64,000 nt of DNA, from assembly GCF_000321025.1 (NCBI RefSeq), contig NZ_HE610719.1:1-64000 (forward strand). The letters run 5' to 3'. Positions 44,995 through 55,962 of this stretch are shown here, one piece after another. The stretch's first letter is position 1. Every line of letters starts with the position of its first letter. Below the pieces are notes generated by a model, which was given only the letters and a program-made list of their open reading frames with translations, did no database searches and was not told the origin of the DNA. Origin of the DNA: Peptoniphilus senegalensis JC140. Lineage in GTDB: Bacteria > Bacillota > Clostridia > Tissierellales > Peptoniphilaceae. A program made the translations under genes and the position numbers.

Positions 44995-45504
44995 GTGTCA
45001 GAAATAAAATTACCTTGGGATGATGACATCGAAGCAATTAAATACGTATATGTGAATCCTAGAAAAAAGTTTTCTGAAAGATATGCCTACATGATCGCTT
45101 CTTTTTTAATTCTGCTAGGTATATTGACAAGGTATAAGCTAACAGTTGTTCTTGCCTTACTCTTGATTTTATCTCTATTAACTAAGAGGTATGTGGCAGC
45201 AAGTGCCAAGGGTCTGGAAATGTACACTGACATGAAGATTACTAATACTTATAAAGTTTGGTCTTGGTCAGAAATTGATGCTATTACTTATGAAAAAGTA
45301 CCTCAAGAGCCCAAGTTAATTCTTCTTTACTTTACTAGAGGAGACGTCACAAAGAGGTTTTTCTTTGATGAAAATGATAAGGAAAGAGTTTTTGACTTGG
45401 CTAAAAAGCATAACAAAAAAATAAAAATTTATGACGCTTGGGAATACAAACAAGATTTAAAGTATTTTAAGAAAGAACTAAAAAAGAAAAAAAAGTGGCG
45501 TTAA
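44995..45504 (+). CDS. Hypothetical two-helix membrane protein
   Basis: A 169-residue protein I do not recognise. Two hydrophobic segments lie at about 31-48 and 50-63, followed by a soluble part with the strand pattern KGLEMYTDMKITNTYKVWSW, then LILLYFTRGD, which resembles small bacterial PH-like domains of the YcxB type. It ends in a lysine-rich tail. GTG 44995 is the start, after AAGGAAG; the ATG two bases earlier opens a frame that stops after four codons. It follows the nhaC-type gene after 65 bases and may be cotranscribed. Confidence 0.65.
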   Translation: MSEIKLPWDDDIEAIKYVYVNPRKKFSERYAYMIASFLILLGILTRYKLTVVLALLLILSLLTKRYVAASAKGLEMYTDMKITNTYKVWSWSEIDAITYEKVPQEPKLILLYFTRGDVTKRFFFDENDKERVFDLAKKHNKKIKIYDAWEYKQDLKYFKKELKKKKKWR

Positions 45505-45547
45505 TAACAAAAAATTGGGAACTATTTAAGTCCTAAGTAAAAGATAG

Positions 45548-45578
45548 AGGCGAGAATTAATTTCTCGTCTTTTTTTGT
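45548..45578 (+). terminator. Rho-independent terminator
   Basis: AGGCGAGAA pairs with TTCTCGTCT, followed by TTTTTT. It ends the transcript of 44995-45504. From 45579 to 45893 the DNA is AT-rich with no gene, repeat or motif that I can see. Confidence 0.8.
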
Positions 45579-45893
45579 GCGTATAAATAAGGAATGTTTT
45601 GAGGATTTTTTATTAACTTTATAAATAATCTTAAACTATATTTTATACTAGAAATATAAAAATAAGATTCCGTTATTTTTAAGTAGAATGATAAGGGCAA
45701 AAGAAGAGGTATTAATAAAATTTATACTAAATTTAATATCGAAATATAATCATTTATAATAGTGATTATTAATTAAAATTGAACAATCAAACAAATCCAA
45801 ATATATGGCTATAAAGTACAGATATAACTGAATAAAGTAATACTGCGAAATTGAACAAATATAGAACTTTTAGCATAATTTATAATAAATGGA

Positions 45894-45940
45894 TTGACAT
45901 TAATGCAGTTACATGAGAAAATATAGTAAAACATTTTCAA
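45894..45940 (+). promoter_or_regulatory. Promoter and cre-like site of the YuiF-type gene
   Basis: TTGACA (45894-45899) is followed after 17 bases by a weak -10, GAAAAT (45917-45922). AAAACATTTTCA (45928-45939) repeats the cre-like core seen before hutH and the nhaC-type gene and directly abuts the ribosome site AAGGAGG. Confidence 0.55.
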
Positions 45941-45952
45941 AGGAGGAATAAT

Positions 45953-47332
45953 ATGTTATTATTTAACCCCGTAGTAGTATCGGTACTACTATTAGTAGTT
46001 TTATGTATGTTAAAACTAAATGTATTACTTTCATTGCTTTTAGCAGGCATCGTAGCAGGATTAACAGCAGGAATGCCTCTATGGGTATTTGACCCAGAAT
46101 CTTGGCAAGGAATATATCTTGGAGCCTTACCAGGTTTTGCAACTGAAGGAGATGGAATCATAAGCACTATAATAGGTGGTATGGGTTCTATGGCGGAAAC
46201 AGCTTTAGCTTACATATTAATAGGTATGTTTGCTTATTCAATTGGTAAGTCAGGACTTATAACTATACTTGCTCAAAAGGTTTCAAAAATTGTAGGAAAT
46301 AATAAATTCTTTTTTATATTTTTAATAGCCTTTATTTCAATTTTCTCACAAAACCTTTTACCAGTGCATATTTCTTTTATTCCAATTCTAATTCCACCAC
46401 TTCTAGGACTTATGAATAAGTTAAAGATTGACAGGCGTGCAATTGCATCAGCACTTTGCTTTGGATTAAAAGCACCTTATATTTCAATTCCAGCAGGATT
46501 TGGACTTATTTTCCACAATATTATTGCATCAAATATGACAGATGCAGGTATGCCTACAACTGTAGATGATACACAAAAAGTTATGTGGATAGGCGGACTT
46601 TCAATGTTAATTGGATTAATTTTTGTAGTATTTGTTCTTTATGGAAAAGACAGAAATTATGATGATGTTGAAATTCCTGGTATTGTTTCATTAGATACAG
46701 AAGTACACATGACTCCACAAGCTTGGGGTGCACTTGTAGCTGCGATTGCAATGTTAGCTGTACAAATTGTAACTACTAACCTTCCATTCTCAGCTTTAGT
46801 TGGAATTATCTTCTTACTAATCACTCGTTCTATCAAGTGGAAAGAAATTGATGAAATGGTTAATGGTGGACTTGATTTAATGGCATTTATTGCATTTGTA
46901 ATGCTAATTGCAGGTGGATTTGCAAATGTTCTTAATACATCAGGTGCAGTAGTCAACTTAGTAAATGATACAGCTTCTTTAATGGAAGGTGCTTCACTTG
47001 TTGTATCAGCAGTTGTTCTTTTAGCAATTGGTCTAGTAATTACAATGGGTATTGGTACTTCTTTTGGTACTATTCCAGTAGTTGCAGCAATTTATGTTCC
47101 ACTAGCTCAACAATTAGGATTTTCTAAATCAGCTATTATACTATTAATTGGTATAGCAGCAGCTCTTGGAGATGCAGGATCACCAGCATCTGACTCAACA
47201 ATGGGACCTACTTCAGGTCTTAATGCAGATGGTCAACACGATCACATTTGGGATACTTGCGTGCCTACATTTATAGCATTTGATGTATTCCTAGTTATCG
47301 GTGGAGTTATTGGATCAGTATTATTATCATAA
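45953..47332 (+). CDS. YuiF-type Na+/H+ antiporter-family carrier, predicted histidine permease
   Basis: A 459-residue carrier with about twelve helices. It has IFSQNLLPVHISFIPILIPP, ALCFGLKAPYISIPAGFG, GIGTSFGTIPVVAAIYVPLA and the acidic signature GDAGSPASDSTMGPTSGLNA, which mark the YuiF group of the NhaC superfamily. Relatives are often annotated as histidine permeases because they sit with hut genes; that is a context prediction, not proof. Position after hutI and the cre-like site shared with hutH support histidine uptake here. Strong codon bias suggests high expression. Confidence 0.8.
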   Translation: MLLFNPVVVSVLLLVVLCMLKLNVLLSLLLAGIVAGLTAGMPLWVFDPESWQGIYLGALPGFATEGDGIISTIIGGMGSMAETALAYILIGMFAYSIGKSGLITILAQKVSKIVGNNKFFFIFLIAFISIFSQNLLPVHISFIPILIPPLLGLMNKLKIDRRAIASALCFGLKAPYISIPAGFGLIFHNIIASNMTDAGMPTTVDDTQKVMWIGGLSMLIGLIFVVFVLYGKDRNYDDVEIPGIVSLDTEVHMTPQAWGALVAAIAMLAVQIVTTNLPFSALVGIIFLLITRSIKWKEIDEMVNGGLDLMAFIAFVMLIAGGFANVLNTSGAVVNLVNDTASLMEGASLVVSAVVLLAIGLVITMGIGTSFGTIPVVAAIYVPLAQQLGFSKSAIILLIGIAAALGDAGSPASDSTMGPTSGLNADGQHDHIWDTCVPTFIAFDVFLVIGGVIGSVLLS

Positions 47333-47386
47333 TGATAATAAAATTATAAATTATTTTTGAAGAGCGACATTAGTCACTTTTTAAGT

Positions 47387-47426
47387 AAAAGGTATAAATC
47401 AAATTTTTTGGTTTATGCCTTTTTTG
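47387..47426 (+). terminator. Rho-independent terminator
   Basis: AAAAGGTATAAATCAAA pairs with TTTGGTTTATGCCTTTT, followed by a T-rich tract. From 47427 to 47703 I see only AT-rich DNA leading to the next gene. Confidence 0.75.
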
Positions 47427-47703
47427 TTTTGTAGATATATGTTAGTTGAGCTTCAATAGATGGAAAGCTTTAAGATATGATTGTAAAAGTTCTTTTAATA
47501 AAATGTATAAGTTGAATTATTTACCATTTAATTATAGAATTATCTTTAGCTAAAGGACTTATTAAAAAAATGTGAAATTTAATATTTGTGAATTAGATAA
47601 ATTTTTAAAATATAAATTATTCCTAATAAGACAAGTATTTTTAATATAAAATTAAATTTTTAGCTTGTAATATAAAGTATGATAAAAGTTTGAGGATGAT
47701 TAA

Positions 47704-49305
47704 ATGAATTTTGATTACAATAAATACCCTTATCCTTCAACTAGAAGGGTTGTTTTTGGAAAAAAGGGAATGGTGGCAACATCTTCGCCCTATGCAACAA
47801 GTGCTGGAGCAAAAATTTTACTTGAAGGTGGCAATGCAGTTGATGCTGCCCTTGCTGTGTCCATGACACTTCCTGTTGTTGAACCTACAGGAAATGGTCT
47901 TGGCTCAGATATGTTTGCTCTTATTTATTTTGAGGGAAAGCTTTATGGAATTAATGCAAGTGGGAGAAGTCCAAAATCTATCTCCATTGAAGCATTGAAG
48001 AAAAAAGGATATGATAAAATGCCAAGCTGTGGGGTAAATGTAATAAACACGCCGGGACTTATTGGAGGAGCCATGAAAGTTCATAAGGACTTTGCCACAA
48101 TGAGTCTTGAGGAAATTTTTGAACCTGCAATTTCTTATGCTGAGGATGGCTTTGCAGTGACGCCACAAATAGCAAAACTTTGGCAAGAAAATGCAGACAA
48201 GTATAAGAAACTAAACCGAGACGAGTTTAATGAATTTTTTAAAACTTTTACAATAGATGGAAGGACGCCGAGAGCTGGAGAAGTTTTTTCCTGCAAAGAC
48301 ATGGCAGAAACTTTAAGGGAAATAAGAGACACTAAGGGAGAGTCCTTCTATAAGGGTAGTCTGGCAGAAAAAATTTCTCGTGAAGTAGAAAGACTTGGCG
48401 GATTTTTAAGTGTAGATGATTTAAAAAATTTTATTCCAAAATATGTTGATCCAATTTCAACAAATTATAGGGGCGTTGACATTTGGGAGATACCGCCCAA
48501 TGGTCATGGCATCTCTGTCTTAATGGCACTAAATATTTTAAATAAAATAGAAATAAAAGATAGATATGACATAGGAAGTATGCACAAAATAATTGAAGCC
48601 ATAAAATTATCTCTTACTGATGCAAAGACTTTTGTGGCGGACCCAGATTCTATGAAAATAGAAGTAGAGGAGCTTTTGTCAGAAGAATATGCAGAAAAGA
48701 GAAGAGCTGAGATAAAAAAAATTGCAACTATTCCAAGTTCTTATGCAATAAAATCATCAGACACAGTTTATTTTGCCACAGCAGATAAGTATGGCAATAT
48801 GGTTTCCATGATTCAGTCAAATTATGCTGGCTTTGGCTCAGGTATTGTGGTGCCAGGGACTGGAATTGCTCTTAATAACAGAGTTGAGAATTTTTATTTT
48901 GAAGAGGGGCTTGCAAATTCTCTTGAAGGTGGAAAACTTCCTTACCACACAATTATCCCTGGCTTTATGACAAAAAATGGCGAAGCTTTAGGAGCTTTTG
49001 GTATTATGGGAGCTTTTATGCAGCCACAAGCTCATGTCCAGGTTCTTATGAATATGCTTGATTTTAATTTAAACCCACAGGCTGCCCTTGATGCACCGAG
49101 AATTATGTGGACTGGCGATAAAAATATTGACCTTGAATGTGACTTTGATAATGATATAATTGATGGTCTAAAGAAACTTGGTCACAATGTAAATGTAATT
49201 AGTGATTTTAAAAACATGGGTCGTGGACAAGTTATTTTGAAGAAAGATGATGTTTATATTGGCGGAACTGAAAAGAGGACGGACTCCAATATTTTTGCTT
49301 TTTAG
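47704..49305 (+). CDS. ggt: Gamma-glutamyltransferase
   Basis: A 533-residue N-terminal-nucleophile hydrolase precursor. It starts without a signal peptide, so it is probably cytoplasmic, unlike the secreted enzymes of many bacteria. GGNAVDAALAVSMTLPVVEP, TGNGLGSDMF and VINTPGLIGG mark the family; the new N terminus after self-cleavage would be the threonine near 354 in SSDTVYFATADKYGN, and GIALNNRVENFYF and GAFMQPQAHVQVLMN follow. It transfers or hydrolyses gamma-glutamyl groups, for example from glutathione or gamma-glutamyl peptides, releasing glutamate. It begins a tight unit with uvrB 11 bases downstream. Confidence 0.9.
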   Translation: MNFDYNKYPYPSTRRVVFGKKGMVATSSPYATSAGAKILLEGGNAVDAALAVSMTLPVVEPTGNGLGSDMFALIYFEGKLYGINASGRSPKSISIEALKKKGYDKMPSCGVNVINTPGLIGGAMKVHKDFATMSLEEIFEPAISYAEDGFAVTPQIAKLWQENADKYKKLNRDEFNEFFKTFTIDGRTPRAGEVFSCKDMAETLREIRDTKGESFYKGSLAEKISREVERLGGFLSVDDLKNFIPKYVDPISTNYRGVDIWEIPPNGHGISVLMALNILNKIEIKDRYDIGSMHKIIEAIKLSLTDAKTFVADPDSMKIEVEELLSEEYAEKRRAEIKKIATIPSSYAIKSSDTVYFATADKYGNMVSMIQSNYAGFGSGIVVPGTGIALNNRVENFYFEEGLANSLEGGKLPYHTIIPGFMTKNGEALGAFGIMGAFMQPQAHVQVLMNMLDFNLNPQAALDAPRIMWTGDKNIDLECDFDNDIIDGLKKLGHNVNVISDFKNMGRGQVILKKDDVYIGGTEKRTDSNIFAF

Positions 49306-49316
49306 AAGGTGATTAA

Positions 49317-51308
49317 GTGAAATTTAAAATTCATTCAGACTACAAGCCTACTGGCGACCAACCTCAAGCAATTGATAAATTAGCTGAAGGGATAAAAAAA
49401 GGCTACAAGCACCAAAATCTTTTAGGTGTAACTGGCTCTGGAAAAACTTTTACCATGGCAAATGTAATAGAGAGAGTGCAAAAGCCAACTCTTGTAATTG
49501 CTCACAACAAGACTCTTGCCTACCAACTTTGCTCTGAGTTAAAGGAGTTTTTCCCAGAAAATGCAGTTGAATTTTTTGTATCCTACTACGATTATTATCA
49601 ACCAGAGGCCTATGTTCCTGGCACTGACACTTTTATAGAGAAGGATTCTTCTATAAACGATGAAATAGATAAGCTTCGTCACTCTGCGACAATGTCTCTT
49701 TTTGAGAGGAAAGATGTAATAATCGTTGCATCAGTTTCCTGTATCTATGGTTTGGGGGATCCAATTGATTACGAAAAATTGGCGATTTCATTAAGACCTG
49801 GCATGATAAAGGACAGAAATGATGTCATGAGCAAGCTTGTAGATATTCAATATGTTAGAAATGATTATGAATTTAAACGTGGAACTTTTAGGGTTCGTGG
49901 AGATATTTTGGAAATATTCCCAGCATCTTCTTCTGAAAATTCTATTCGCGTTGAATTTTTTGGCGACGAGATAGATAGAATTACTGAGGTAAATGCCTTA
50001 ACTGGTCAGGTCTTGCATTACCTAAACCACGCCTACATCACTCCAGCATCTCACTTTGCAACTTCAGAAGAAAAGGTAAAGAGGGCTCTTGTAACTATAG
50101 AAGAAGAACTTGAAGAGAGATTAAAAGTCTTAAAGGACCAAGAAAAACTTTTGGAAGCTCAAAGATTGGAACAGAGAACGAGATATGATCTTGAAATGCT
50201 TTCTGAAATGGGCTTTTGTTCTGGAATAGAAAATTATTCAAGGCACTTATCTGCCAGAGCACCAGGCTCAAGACCCTACACCCTAATAGATTATTTTCCA
50301 AAGGATTTTCTCACTATAATAGATGAATCTCACCAGACTATTCCGCAAATTAGGGGAATGTTTAACGGAGACAGATCTCGTAAGGAAACTTTAGTTGAAT
50401 ATGGATTTAGGCTTCCTTCTGCCCTTGACAACAGACCCCTTAGGTTTAAGGAGTTTGAAGAGATGATGAACCAATGCGTCTATGTTTCTGCAACTCCAGG
50501 TCCTTATGAGTTTGAGCATACAGAGCAAGAAGTTGAACAAATTATTAGACCTACGGGGCTTCTTGATCCAGTAATTGAAGTTAGGCCAATAAAAAATCAA
50601 ATTGACGATATAATAAATGAAATAAATGGAGCTATTGAGAGAGATGAAAGGGTTTTAATCACAACTCTTACCAAGAGAATGTCCGAAGATTTATCAAGAC
50701 ATTTAAAAGAAATTGGGTATAAAGTAACCTACATGCACTCAGATGTTGATACTTTGGAGAGAATGAAAATTATAAGAGACTTGCGACTAGGAAAGGTCGA
50801 TGTTCTCGTTGGCATCAATCTTTTGAGAGAAGGCCTTGACCTTCCAGAAGTTTCAAGAGTTTGTATATTAGATGCAGACAAGGAGGGTTTTCTTCGCTCA
50901 GAGACTTCTCTAATTCAAACTGCAGGTCGGGCAGCTAGAAATGCTGGTGGGAAAGTTATAATGTATGCAGATACAATAACTCCATCAATGAGAGTTACTC
51001 TTGATGAAACTTCTAGGAGAAGAAAAATTCAAGAAGACTACAATGAAGAGCATGGCATTACTCCAAAGACAATTGTAAAAAGTGTGCGTGAAGTCATTAA
51101 TACAGCTATTGCTGCAGAAGATAGCTTTGACTATAAAGATATTAAAGATGAAGAAAATGAATTTACAAAAGATGAAATAAATGAAATGATTGATGCTCTA
51201 AAACCTGAAATGTATAGGGCAGCAGAGGAACTTGACTTTGAAAAGGCTGCTGAAATTAGAGATAAGATAAAAGATTTAAGAGAGAAGAAAAAGAGTGCCC
51301 TTCTTTAG
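49317..51308 (+). CDS. uvrB: Excinuclease ABC subunit B
   Basis: DNA helicase-like damage-verification subunit of nucleotide excision repair. The 663-residue protein has Walker [16 protein letters not shown], the beta-hairpin segment [20 protein letters not shown], the DEAD-type [10 protein letters not shown], helicase motifs [12 protein letters not shown] and QTAGRAARN, and a C-terminal UVR motif ([17 protein letters not shown]) that binds UvrC or UvrA. It starts with GTG after AAGGTGAT, 11 bases after ggt, and is followed by uvrA after 12 bases. Confidence 0.97.
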   Translation: MKFKIHSDYKPTGDQPQAIDKLAEGIKKGYKHQNLLGVTGSGKTFTMANVIERVQKPTLVIAHNKTLAYQLCSELKEFFPENAVEFFVSYYDYYQPEAYVPGTDTFIEKDSSINDEIDKLRHSATMSLFERKDVIIVASVSCIYGLGDPIDYEKLAISLRPGMIKDRNDVMSKLVDIQYVRNDYEFKRGTFRVRGDILEIFPASSSENSIRVEFFGDEIDRITEVNALTGQVLHYLNHAYITPASHFATSEEKVKRALVTIEEELEERLKVLKDQEKLLEAQRLEQRTRYDLEMLSEMGFCSGIENYSRHLSARAPGSRPYTLIDYFPKDFLTIIDESHQTIPQIRGMFNGDRSRKETLVEYGFRLPSALDNRPLRFKEFEEMMNQCVYVSATPGPYEFEHTEQEVEQIIRPTGLLDPVIEVRPIKNQIDDIINEINGAIERDERVLITTLTKRMSEDLSRHLKEIGYKVTYMHSDVDTLERMKIIRDLRLGKVDVLVGINLLREGLDLPEVSRVCILDADKEGFLRSETSLIQTAGRAARNAGGKVIMYADTITPSMRVTLDETSRRRKIQEDYNEEHGITPKTIVKSVREVINTAIAAEDSFDYKDIKDEENEFTKDEINEMIDALKPEMYRAAEELDFEKAAEIRDKIKDLREKKKSALL

Positions 51309-51320
51309 AGAGGTGTTATA

Positions 51321-54137
51321 TTGAAAGATGAAATAATAGTAAAGGGAGCTAGAGTCAACAATTTAAAGAATGTTGATTTAAAAATCCCAAGAAATAAATT
51401 TGTAGTTTTCACTGGACTATCTGGTTCAGGGAAGTCATCCCTTGCCTTTGACACAATTTATGCCGAAGGTCAAAGAAGATATGTTGAGAGCTTGTCTTCC
51501 TATGCCAGACAATTTTTGGGACAAATGGATAAACCAGAAGTAGATTATATCGAAGGGATGAGTCCATCAATTTCCATTGACCAAAAGACCACATCTAAAA
51601 ACCCAAGGTCTACTGTGGGTACAGTTACAGAAATTTATGACTACCTAAGACTCTTATACGCAAGAGTTGGTCATGCCTACTGTCCAGAATGTGGCAAGGA
51701 AATTTCTTCCTACACAATTGACCAAATGGTTGATGAAGTTATGAAATTGGAGGAAAGGACAAAGATTCAAATTCTTTCTCCAGTTGTGAGACATAGGAAG
51801 GGTCAACACAAAAAAGTTTTTGAAAAGATAAAAAAAGATGGCTTTTTAAGGGTTTTTGTTGACGGAGAAATGCATGACATTTCAGAAGACTTTGAGCTGG
51901 ACAAAAACAAAAATCATGATATAGACATTGTTGTTGACAGAATTATTGTAAAAGAAAAAATTGAATCAAGACTTGCAGATTCTCTTGAAATTGCAACAAA
52001 TTTAAGTGACGGTATTGCCAAGGTAAATGTTCTTGATGGGGAAGATTTGATTTTTTCAACAAAGTTTGCCTGTCCACATTGCAATATTATAATAGAAGAA
52101 GTTACGCCGAGGTCTTTTTCCTTTAACTCACCTCTTGGTGCTTGCGATGAGTGTAAGGGTCTAGGATTTTCTAAGGAAGTTTCAAAGGACTTAGTAATTC
52201 CTAACAAAGAACTTTCCATAGATGAGGGAGCAATTGCCTGCTACTCCAATTCCAAAGGAACTTATTATTATGAAATAATTTCTGAAATTGCAAAGAAGTT
52301 TAAGTTTAGCACTAAAGAGCCAATAAAAAATGCGCCAGAAGAATTTTTAGATGCAATATTTAATGGCTACAAGGGAAAATTAAGTTTTTCTTTTAATTCC
52401 TTTTTCTCAGGAGAAAAAAAATATTCTGGAAGCTTTGAAGGAATTTTAAAAAATTTAAAGAGAAGATATACTGAGTCAAGCTCCGACAGAATTCTTGACA
52501 AAATTGACGAGTTTATGGAAGAGGTTCCTTGTCCAAAGTGTCATGGTTCAAGACTTAAAGATTCTTCTCTTGCCATAAAAGTTGGAGGAATTAATATTTT
52601 TGAGCTAACAGAACTTTCCATAGATAAGGCCCTGGAATTTTTCAAAAATTTAAAATTCACAAAAAATGAAATGATTATAGCTGAAGAACTTTTAAAGGAA
52701 ATAAAATCTCGCCTTGAATTTTTAGTAAATGTAGGTCTTGAATATCTTTCGCTCTCAAGAATGGCAGGAACTCTTTCTGGTGGAGAAGCACAGAGAATTA
52801 GGCTTGCAACACAAATTGGCTCACAACTTGTGGGTGTAATTTATGTATTAGATGAGCCAAGCATTGGACTTCATCAAAGGGACAATGCAAAACTTTTGGA
52901 GTCTCTAAGAAATTTAACTGACATAGGAAACACTTTAATTGTTGTAGAACATGATGAGGACACAATGTTTGCTGCTGATGAAATTGTTGACATTGGACCA
53001 CTAGCTGGTGTAAATGGTGGAAGAATAGTTGCACAAGGGACTGCTGAAGAAATTATGAATGTCCAGGAGTCAATTACTGGTGCTTATTTAAGTGGCAGAA
53101 AGAAAATTGAAGTGCCAAAGGAAAGAAGAAAGTCCAATGGCAAATCAATAAAGGTCATAGGAGCAAGTGAAAATAATTTAAAAAATATTGATGTAGAATT
53201 TCCACTTGGAGAATTTATTTGTGTTACTGGAGTGTCTGGATCAGGAAAATCTTCCCTTGTAAATGAAATTCTCTATAAAAGCCTTGCACAAAAAATAAAT
53301 AAATCAAGAATAAAACCAGGAAAACATAAGAGCCTTGAAGGACTAGAAAATATTGACAAAATCGTTGATATAGACCAATCGCCAATTGGCAGAACTCCGA
53401 GATCAAATCCTGCCACATATACTGGTGCTTTTGATATAATAAGAGATATCTTTGCAAGCACCAATGAAGCAAAAATGCGTGGCTACAAGAAGGGAAGATT
53501 TTCCTTTAACGTAAAGGGCGGAAGGTGCGAAGCCTGCAAGGGCGATGGAATTTTAAAAGTTGAAATGCACTTTTTGTCTGATGTTTATGTGCCTTGCGAA
53601 GTTTGTCATGGAAAGAGATACAATCGTGAAACTCTTGAAGTCAAATACAAGGGCAAAAATATTTATGATGTCCTAGACATGACAGTGGAAGAGGCAATTG
53701 ACTTTTTCCAAAATCACGAGAGAGTTTTGAGAAAACTTGAAACCCTAAGAGATGTTGGTCTGTCCTATATTAAGCTTGGACAATCTTCCACACTTTTATC
53801 AGGAGGAGAAGCTCAGAGAATAAAACTTGCCACAGAACTTTCTAAGAGGGCAACAGGCAGGACTCTTTACATTTTAGATGAGCCTACTACGGGACTTCAT
53901 TCTGAAGATGTAAATAAGCTAATAAAAGTTTTGGAAGAACTTGTTGATAGGGGAAACACTGTTATAACTATTGAGCACAACTTAGATGTTATAAAATGTG
54001 CGGATTATATAATAGATTTAGGTCCTGAAGGCGGCGATGGTGGAGGAAAAGTTCTCTTCACTGGCACTCCTGAAGAAATAGTTAAATGTAAAAATTCTTA
54101 CACTGGAGAATTTTTAAAGGATAAATTGGAGGATTAA
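51321..54137 (+). CDS. uvrA: Excinuclease ABC subunit A
   Basis: Damage-sensing ABC ATPase of nucleotide excision repair. The 938-residue protein has two ATPase halves: Walker [15 protein letters not shown] and [13 protein letters not shown], signatures [12 protein letters not shown] and [12 protein letters not shown], Walker B segments ending DEPSIGLH and DEPTTGLH. Zinc-binding cysteine pairs appear at CPEC, CPHC/CDEC and CEAC/CEVC. It starts with TTG after AGAGGTG. It is one base ahead of the L,D-transpeptidase gene, in a ggt-uvrB-uvrA-ldt unit. Confidence 0.97.
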   Translation: MKDEIIVKGARVNNLKNVDLKIPRNKFVVFTGLSGSGKSSLAFDTIYAEGQRRYVESLSSYARQFLGQMDKPEVDYIEGMSPSISIDQKTTSKNPRSTVGTVTEIYDYLRLLYARVGHAYCPECGKEISSYTIDQMVDEVMKLEERTKIQILSPVVRHRKGQHKKVFEKIKKDGFLRVFVDGEMHDISEDFELDKNKNHDIDIVVDRIIVKEKIESRLADSLEIATNLSDGIAKVNVLDGEDLIFSTKFACPHCNIIIEEVTPRSFSFNSPLGACDECKGLGFSKEVSKDLVIPNKELSIDEGAIACYSNSKGTYYYEIISEIAKKFKFSTKEPIKNAPEEFLDAIFNGYKGKLSFSFNSFFSGEKKYSGSFEGILKNLKRRYTESSSDRILDKIDEFMEEVPCPKCHGSRLKDSSLAIKVGGINIFELTELSIDKALEFFKNLKFTKNEMIIAEELLKEIKSRLEFLVNVGLEYLSLSRMAGTLSGGEAQRIRLATQIGSQLVGVIYVLDEPSIGLHQRDNAKLLESLRNLTDIGNTLIVVEHDEDTMFAADEIVDIGPLAGVNGGRIVAQGTAEEIMNVQESITGAYLSGRKKIEVPKERRKSNGKSIKVIGASENNLKNIDVEFPLGEFICVTGVSGSGKSSLVNEILYKSLAQKINKSRIKPGKHKSLEGLENIDKIVDIDQSPIGRTPRSNPATYTGAFDIIRDIFASTNEAKMRGYKKGRFSFNVKGGRCEACKGDGILKVEMHFLSDVYVPCEVCHGKRYNRETLEVKYKGKNIYDVLDMTVEEAIDFFQNHERVLRKLETLRDVGLSYIKLGQSSTLLSGGEAQRIKLATELSKRATGRTLYILDEPTTGLHSEDVNKLIKVLEELVDRGNTVITIEHNLDVIKCADYIIDLGPEGGDGGGKVLFTGTPEEIVKCKNSYTGEFLKDKLED

Positions 54138-54138
54138 T

Positions 54139-54948
54139 TTGAAGAAAATAAAAAGGATTGGGATTTTTATTTTAGCTGCGAGTCTCTTGCCAAATTTTGT
54201 TTTTGCCAAGGGTTATGTCAGAGAAAATAATTTTATGGATAAAAGTGGTGTGGAAAAGAGAGATGAACTTAAAAGATGGCAAGCACTAATGAATTTGCCA
54301 GTGACAGGGACACTAAATGATAAGACAAATAAGGCTCTTCACACAGAAAACTATGAAGTTTATGATATGGTAACTAATCCACCAACTAAGGGCAAGTGGA
54401 TTGTAGTAAATAAATCAAGAAGAACCCTTACTATGTATAAGGGCGAAAAGTCCATAGGAAAATATCCCGTAACTTTGGGGACTAATGAAACACCAACTCC
54501 ATCTGCAAAGGGAAAAATTCAAAATATGCACAAAAACCCTGCATGGGGCGGAATGAATGGAAAATATGAACCTGCTGCGGCGGATGATCCAATGAATCCT
54601 CTTGGAGAGAGATGGATGGGTTTAAGATTACCAGGAGCAAGTGGCTATGGAATTCATGGAAATATTAAACCACATCAAATTGGGGGTTATTATTCTAATG
54701 GTTGTATAAGAATGTTTAACTATGATGTGGAAAATTATGTATTTCCAAATATGTCTGTTGGTGCACCAGTGTGGATAGGAACAGATAACGAACTTGAATC
54801 TTGGGGAGTTTATCAATATTCAAGAGTTAAGAAGGAAGAAGCAAAACCAGTTCAAGATCCAAGTCCTGTAGAAAAGGAAAGGCCAAAGGAAAAAAATCAA
54901 TTGGAAGTTATAGAAAATACTCCTACGGAAGATCTTTTAGAATTTTAA
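54139..54948 (+). CDS. Secreted L,D-transpeptidase (YkuD family)
   Basis: A 269-residue cell-wall enzyme. A signal peptide (about 1-23, ending VFA) leads to a short peptidoglycan-binding-like helix pair (RWQALMNLPVTGTLNDKT) and then the YkuD domain at about 85-215. Its catalytic motif is GIHGN followed by YYSNGCIRMFN, with the nucleophile cysteine. It forms 3-3 peptidoglycan crosslinks or attaches proteins to the wall. The tail is a proline- and glutamate-rich linker. The TTG start follows GGAGG six bases upstream; translational coupling with uvrA is likely because the gap is one base. Confidence 0.88.
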   Translation: MKKIKRIGIFILAASLLPNFVFAKGYVRENNFMDKSGVEKRDELKRWQALMNLPVTGTLNDKTNKALHTENYEVYDMVTNPPTKGKWIVVNKSRRTLTMYKGEKSIGKYPVTLGTNETPTPSAKGKIQNMHKNPAWGGMNGKYEPAAADDPMNPLGERWMGLRLPGASGYGIHGNIKPHQIGGYYSNGCIRMFNYDVENYVFPNMSVGAPVWIGTDNELESWGVYQYSRVKKEEAKPVQDPSPVEKERPKEKNQLEVIENTPTEDLLEF

Positions 54949-54970
54949 TTTTATAAAGTGATAAAAACAA

Positions 54971-54999
54971 TTGAAATTTAATTTGCTTTGAGTTATAAT
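54971..54999 (+). promoter_or_regulatory. Sigma-A promoter of the amino acid ABC operon
   Basis: TTGAAA (54971-54976) and TATAAT (54994-54999) with a 17-base spacer, about 39 bases before the first ATG at 55038. Confidence 0.7.
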
Positions 55000-55037
55000 G
55001 TGTTTTAAAATTATTTATCAATTAAATAGGAGGTATT

Positions 55038-55892
55038 ATGAAAAAGAAAATTTTTAATATTGCAATTATAGCAATGACAGCTTTATTTTTATTTGGCTGT
55101 GGGAAGAAAGAAGAGACAAAAGAAGAAACTAAGGAAGCGGTTAAGTTTGAAATAAAAACTACTGGACCAACAATAGATGCCATAAAGGAAAAGGGCAAAA
55201 TAGTTCTTGGAACTTCAGCAGACTTCCCACCAATGGAATGGACATCCTTCCAAAGTGGCAAAGAAGAATTTACAGGTATTGACCTTGCAATTGCAAAATC
55301 AATTGCTGATTCTCTTGGAGTTGAACTTGAAGTTAAGAACATGGCTTTTGAAGGACTTCTTGCTTCACTAAATGCAGGAGATGTTGATATAGTTCTTGCA
55401 GGAATGGGTGCTGATGAAAAAAGAAAGAAACAAGTTGATTTCTCTGACGAATATTCACAAGGTAAACAAGTTTTACTTGTAACGGAAGAAAACAAAGATA
55501 AATATAAAACTTTTGATGACCTTAATGGAAAGATTATTGGTACACAACTTGGTTCACTTCAACACGAGTTTGCAACAGAAAAATTTGGAGATAATTGCAA
55601 GGGATTTGATTTAAACAATGTAATCATTGAACAACTTAAAAATAAATCAATTGATGCAGCTTTCCTATCAGAACTTCCAGCAAAACAATTTGCATCAATA
55701 ACAGATGGACTTGTTATAATAGAAGATTTAGGAATTCCAGATGAAAGTGGATTTGCAGTAGCAATTAAAAAGGGTAATGACGATTTAACAGGAGCTGTTA
55801 ATGAGGTTATTAAAGGATTAAAAGATTCAGGCCAAGTAGATAAATGGTTTGATGAGTATATTGAACTATCTAACAAAGAAGCTAGTAAATAG
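55038..55892 (+). CDS. Polar amino acid ABC transporter substrate-binding lipoprotein
   Basis: A 284-residue lipoprotein. The signal peptide ends in the lipobox LFLFGC with the lipidated cysteine at residue 21. The mature part is a family 3 solute-binding protein: GKIVLGTSADFPPMEW, FTGIDLAIAKSIADSLG, FEGLLASLNAGDVDIVLAGM, KKQVDFSDEYSQGKQVLLV, IGTQLGSLQHEFA and a closing WFDEYIEL. It binds a polar amino acid outside the membrane and passes it to the permease at 55963. Histidine and glutamate are the natural guesses given the neighbours, but the pocket residues were not analysed. Confidence 0.93.
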   Translation: MKKKIFNIAIIAMTALFLFGCGKKEETKEETKEAVKFEIKTTGPTIDAIKEKGKIVLGTSADFPPMEWTSFQSGKEEFTGIDLAIAKSIADSLGVELEVKNMAFEGLLASLNAGDVDIVLAGMGADEKRKKQVDFSDEYSQGKQVLLVTEENKDKYKTFDDLNGKIIGTQLGSLQHEFATEKFGDNCKGFDLNNVIIEQLKNKSIDAAFLSELPAKQFASITDGLVIIEDLGIPDESGFAVAIKKGNDDLTGAVNEVIKGLKDSGQVDKWFDEYIELSNKEASK

Positions 55893-55901
55893 TAATTAAA
55901 T

Positions 55902-55930
55902 ATTCCCTACATTGTGTGGGGAATTTTTAA
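55902..55930 (+). terminator. Intra-operon hairpin terminator or attenuator
   Basis: A 10-bp stem pairs ATTCCCTACA (55902-55911) with TGTGGGGAAT (55915-55924), with loop TTG, followed by TTTTTAA. It lies between the binding protein and permease genes, a place where partial termination gives more binding protein than permease. Confidence 0.75.
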
Positions 55931-55962
55931 TTTGTGGATTAGATGAATTAGAAAGGAATAAT

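Noticed and set aside
44993-45007. ATG at 44993 as the start of the membrane protein gene
   Set aside because: That frame stops after four codons; the GTG two bases later opens the 169-codon frame with the same ribosome site.
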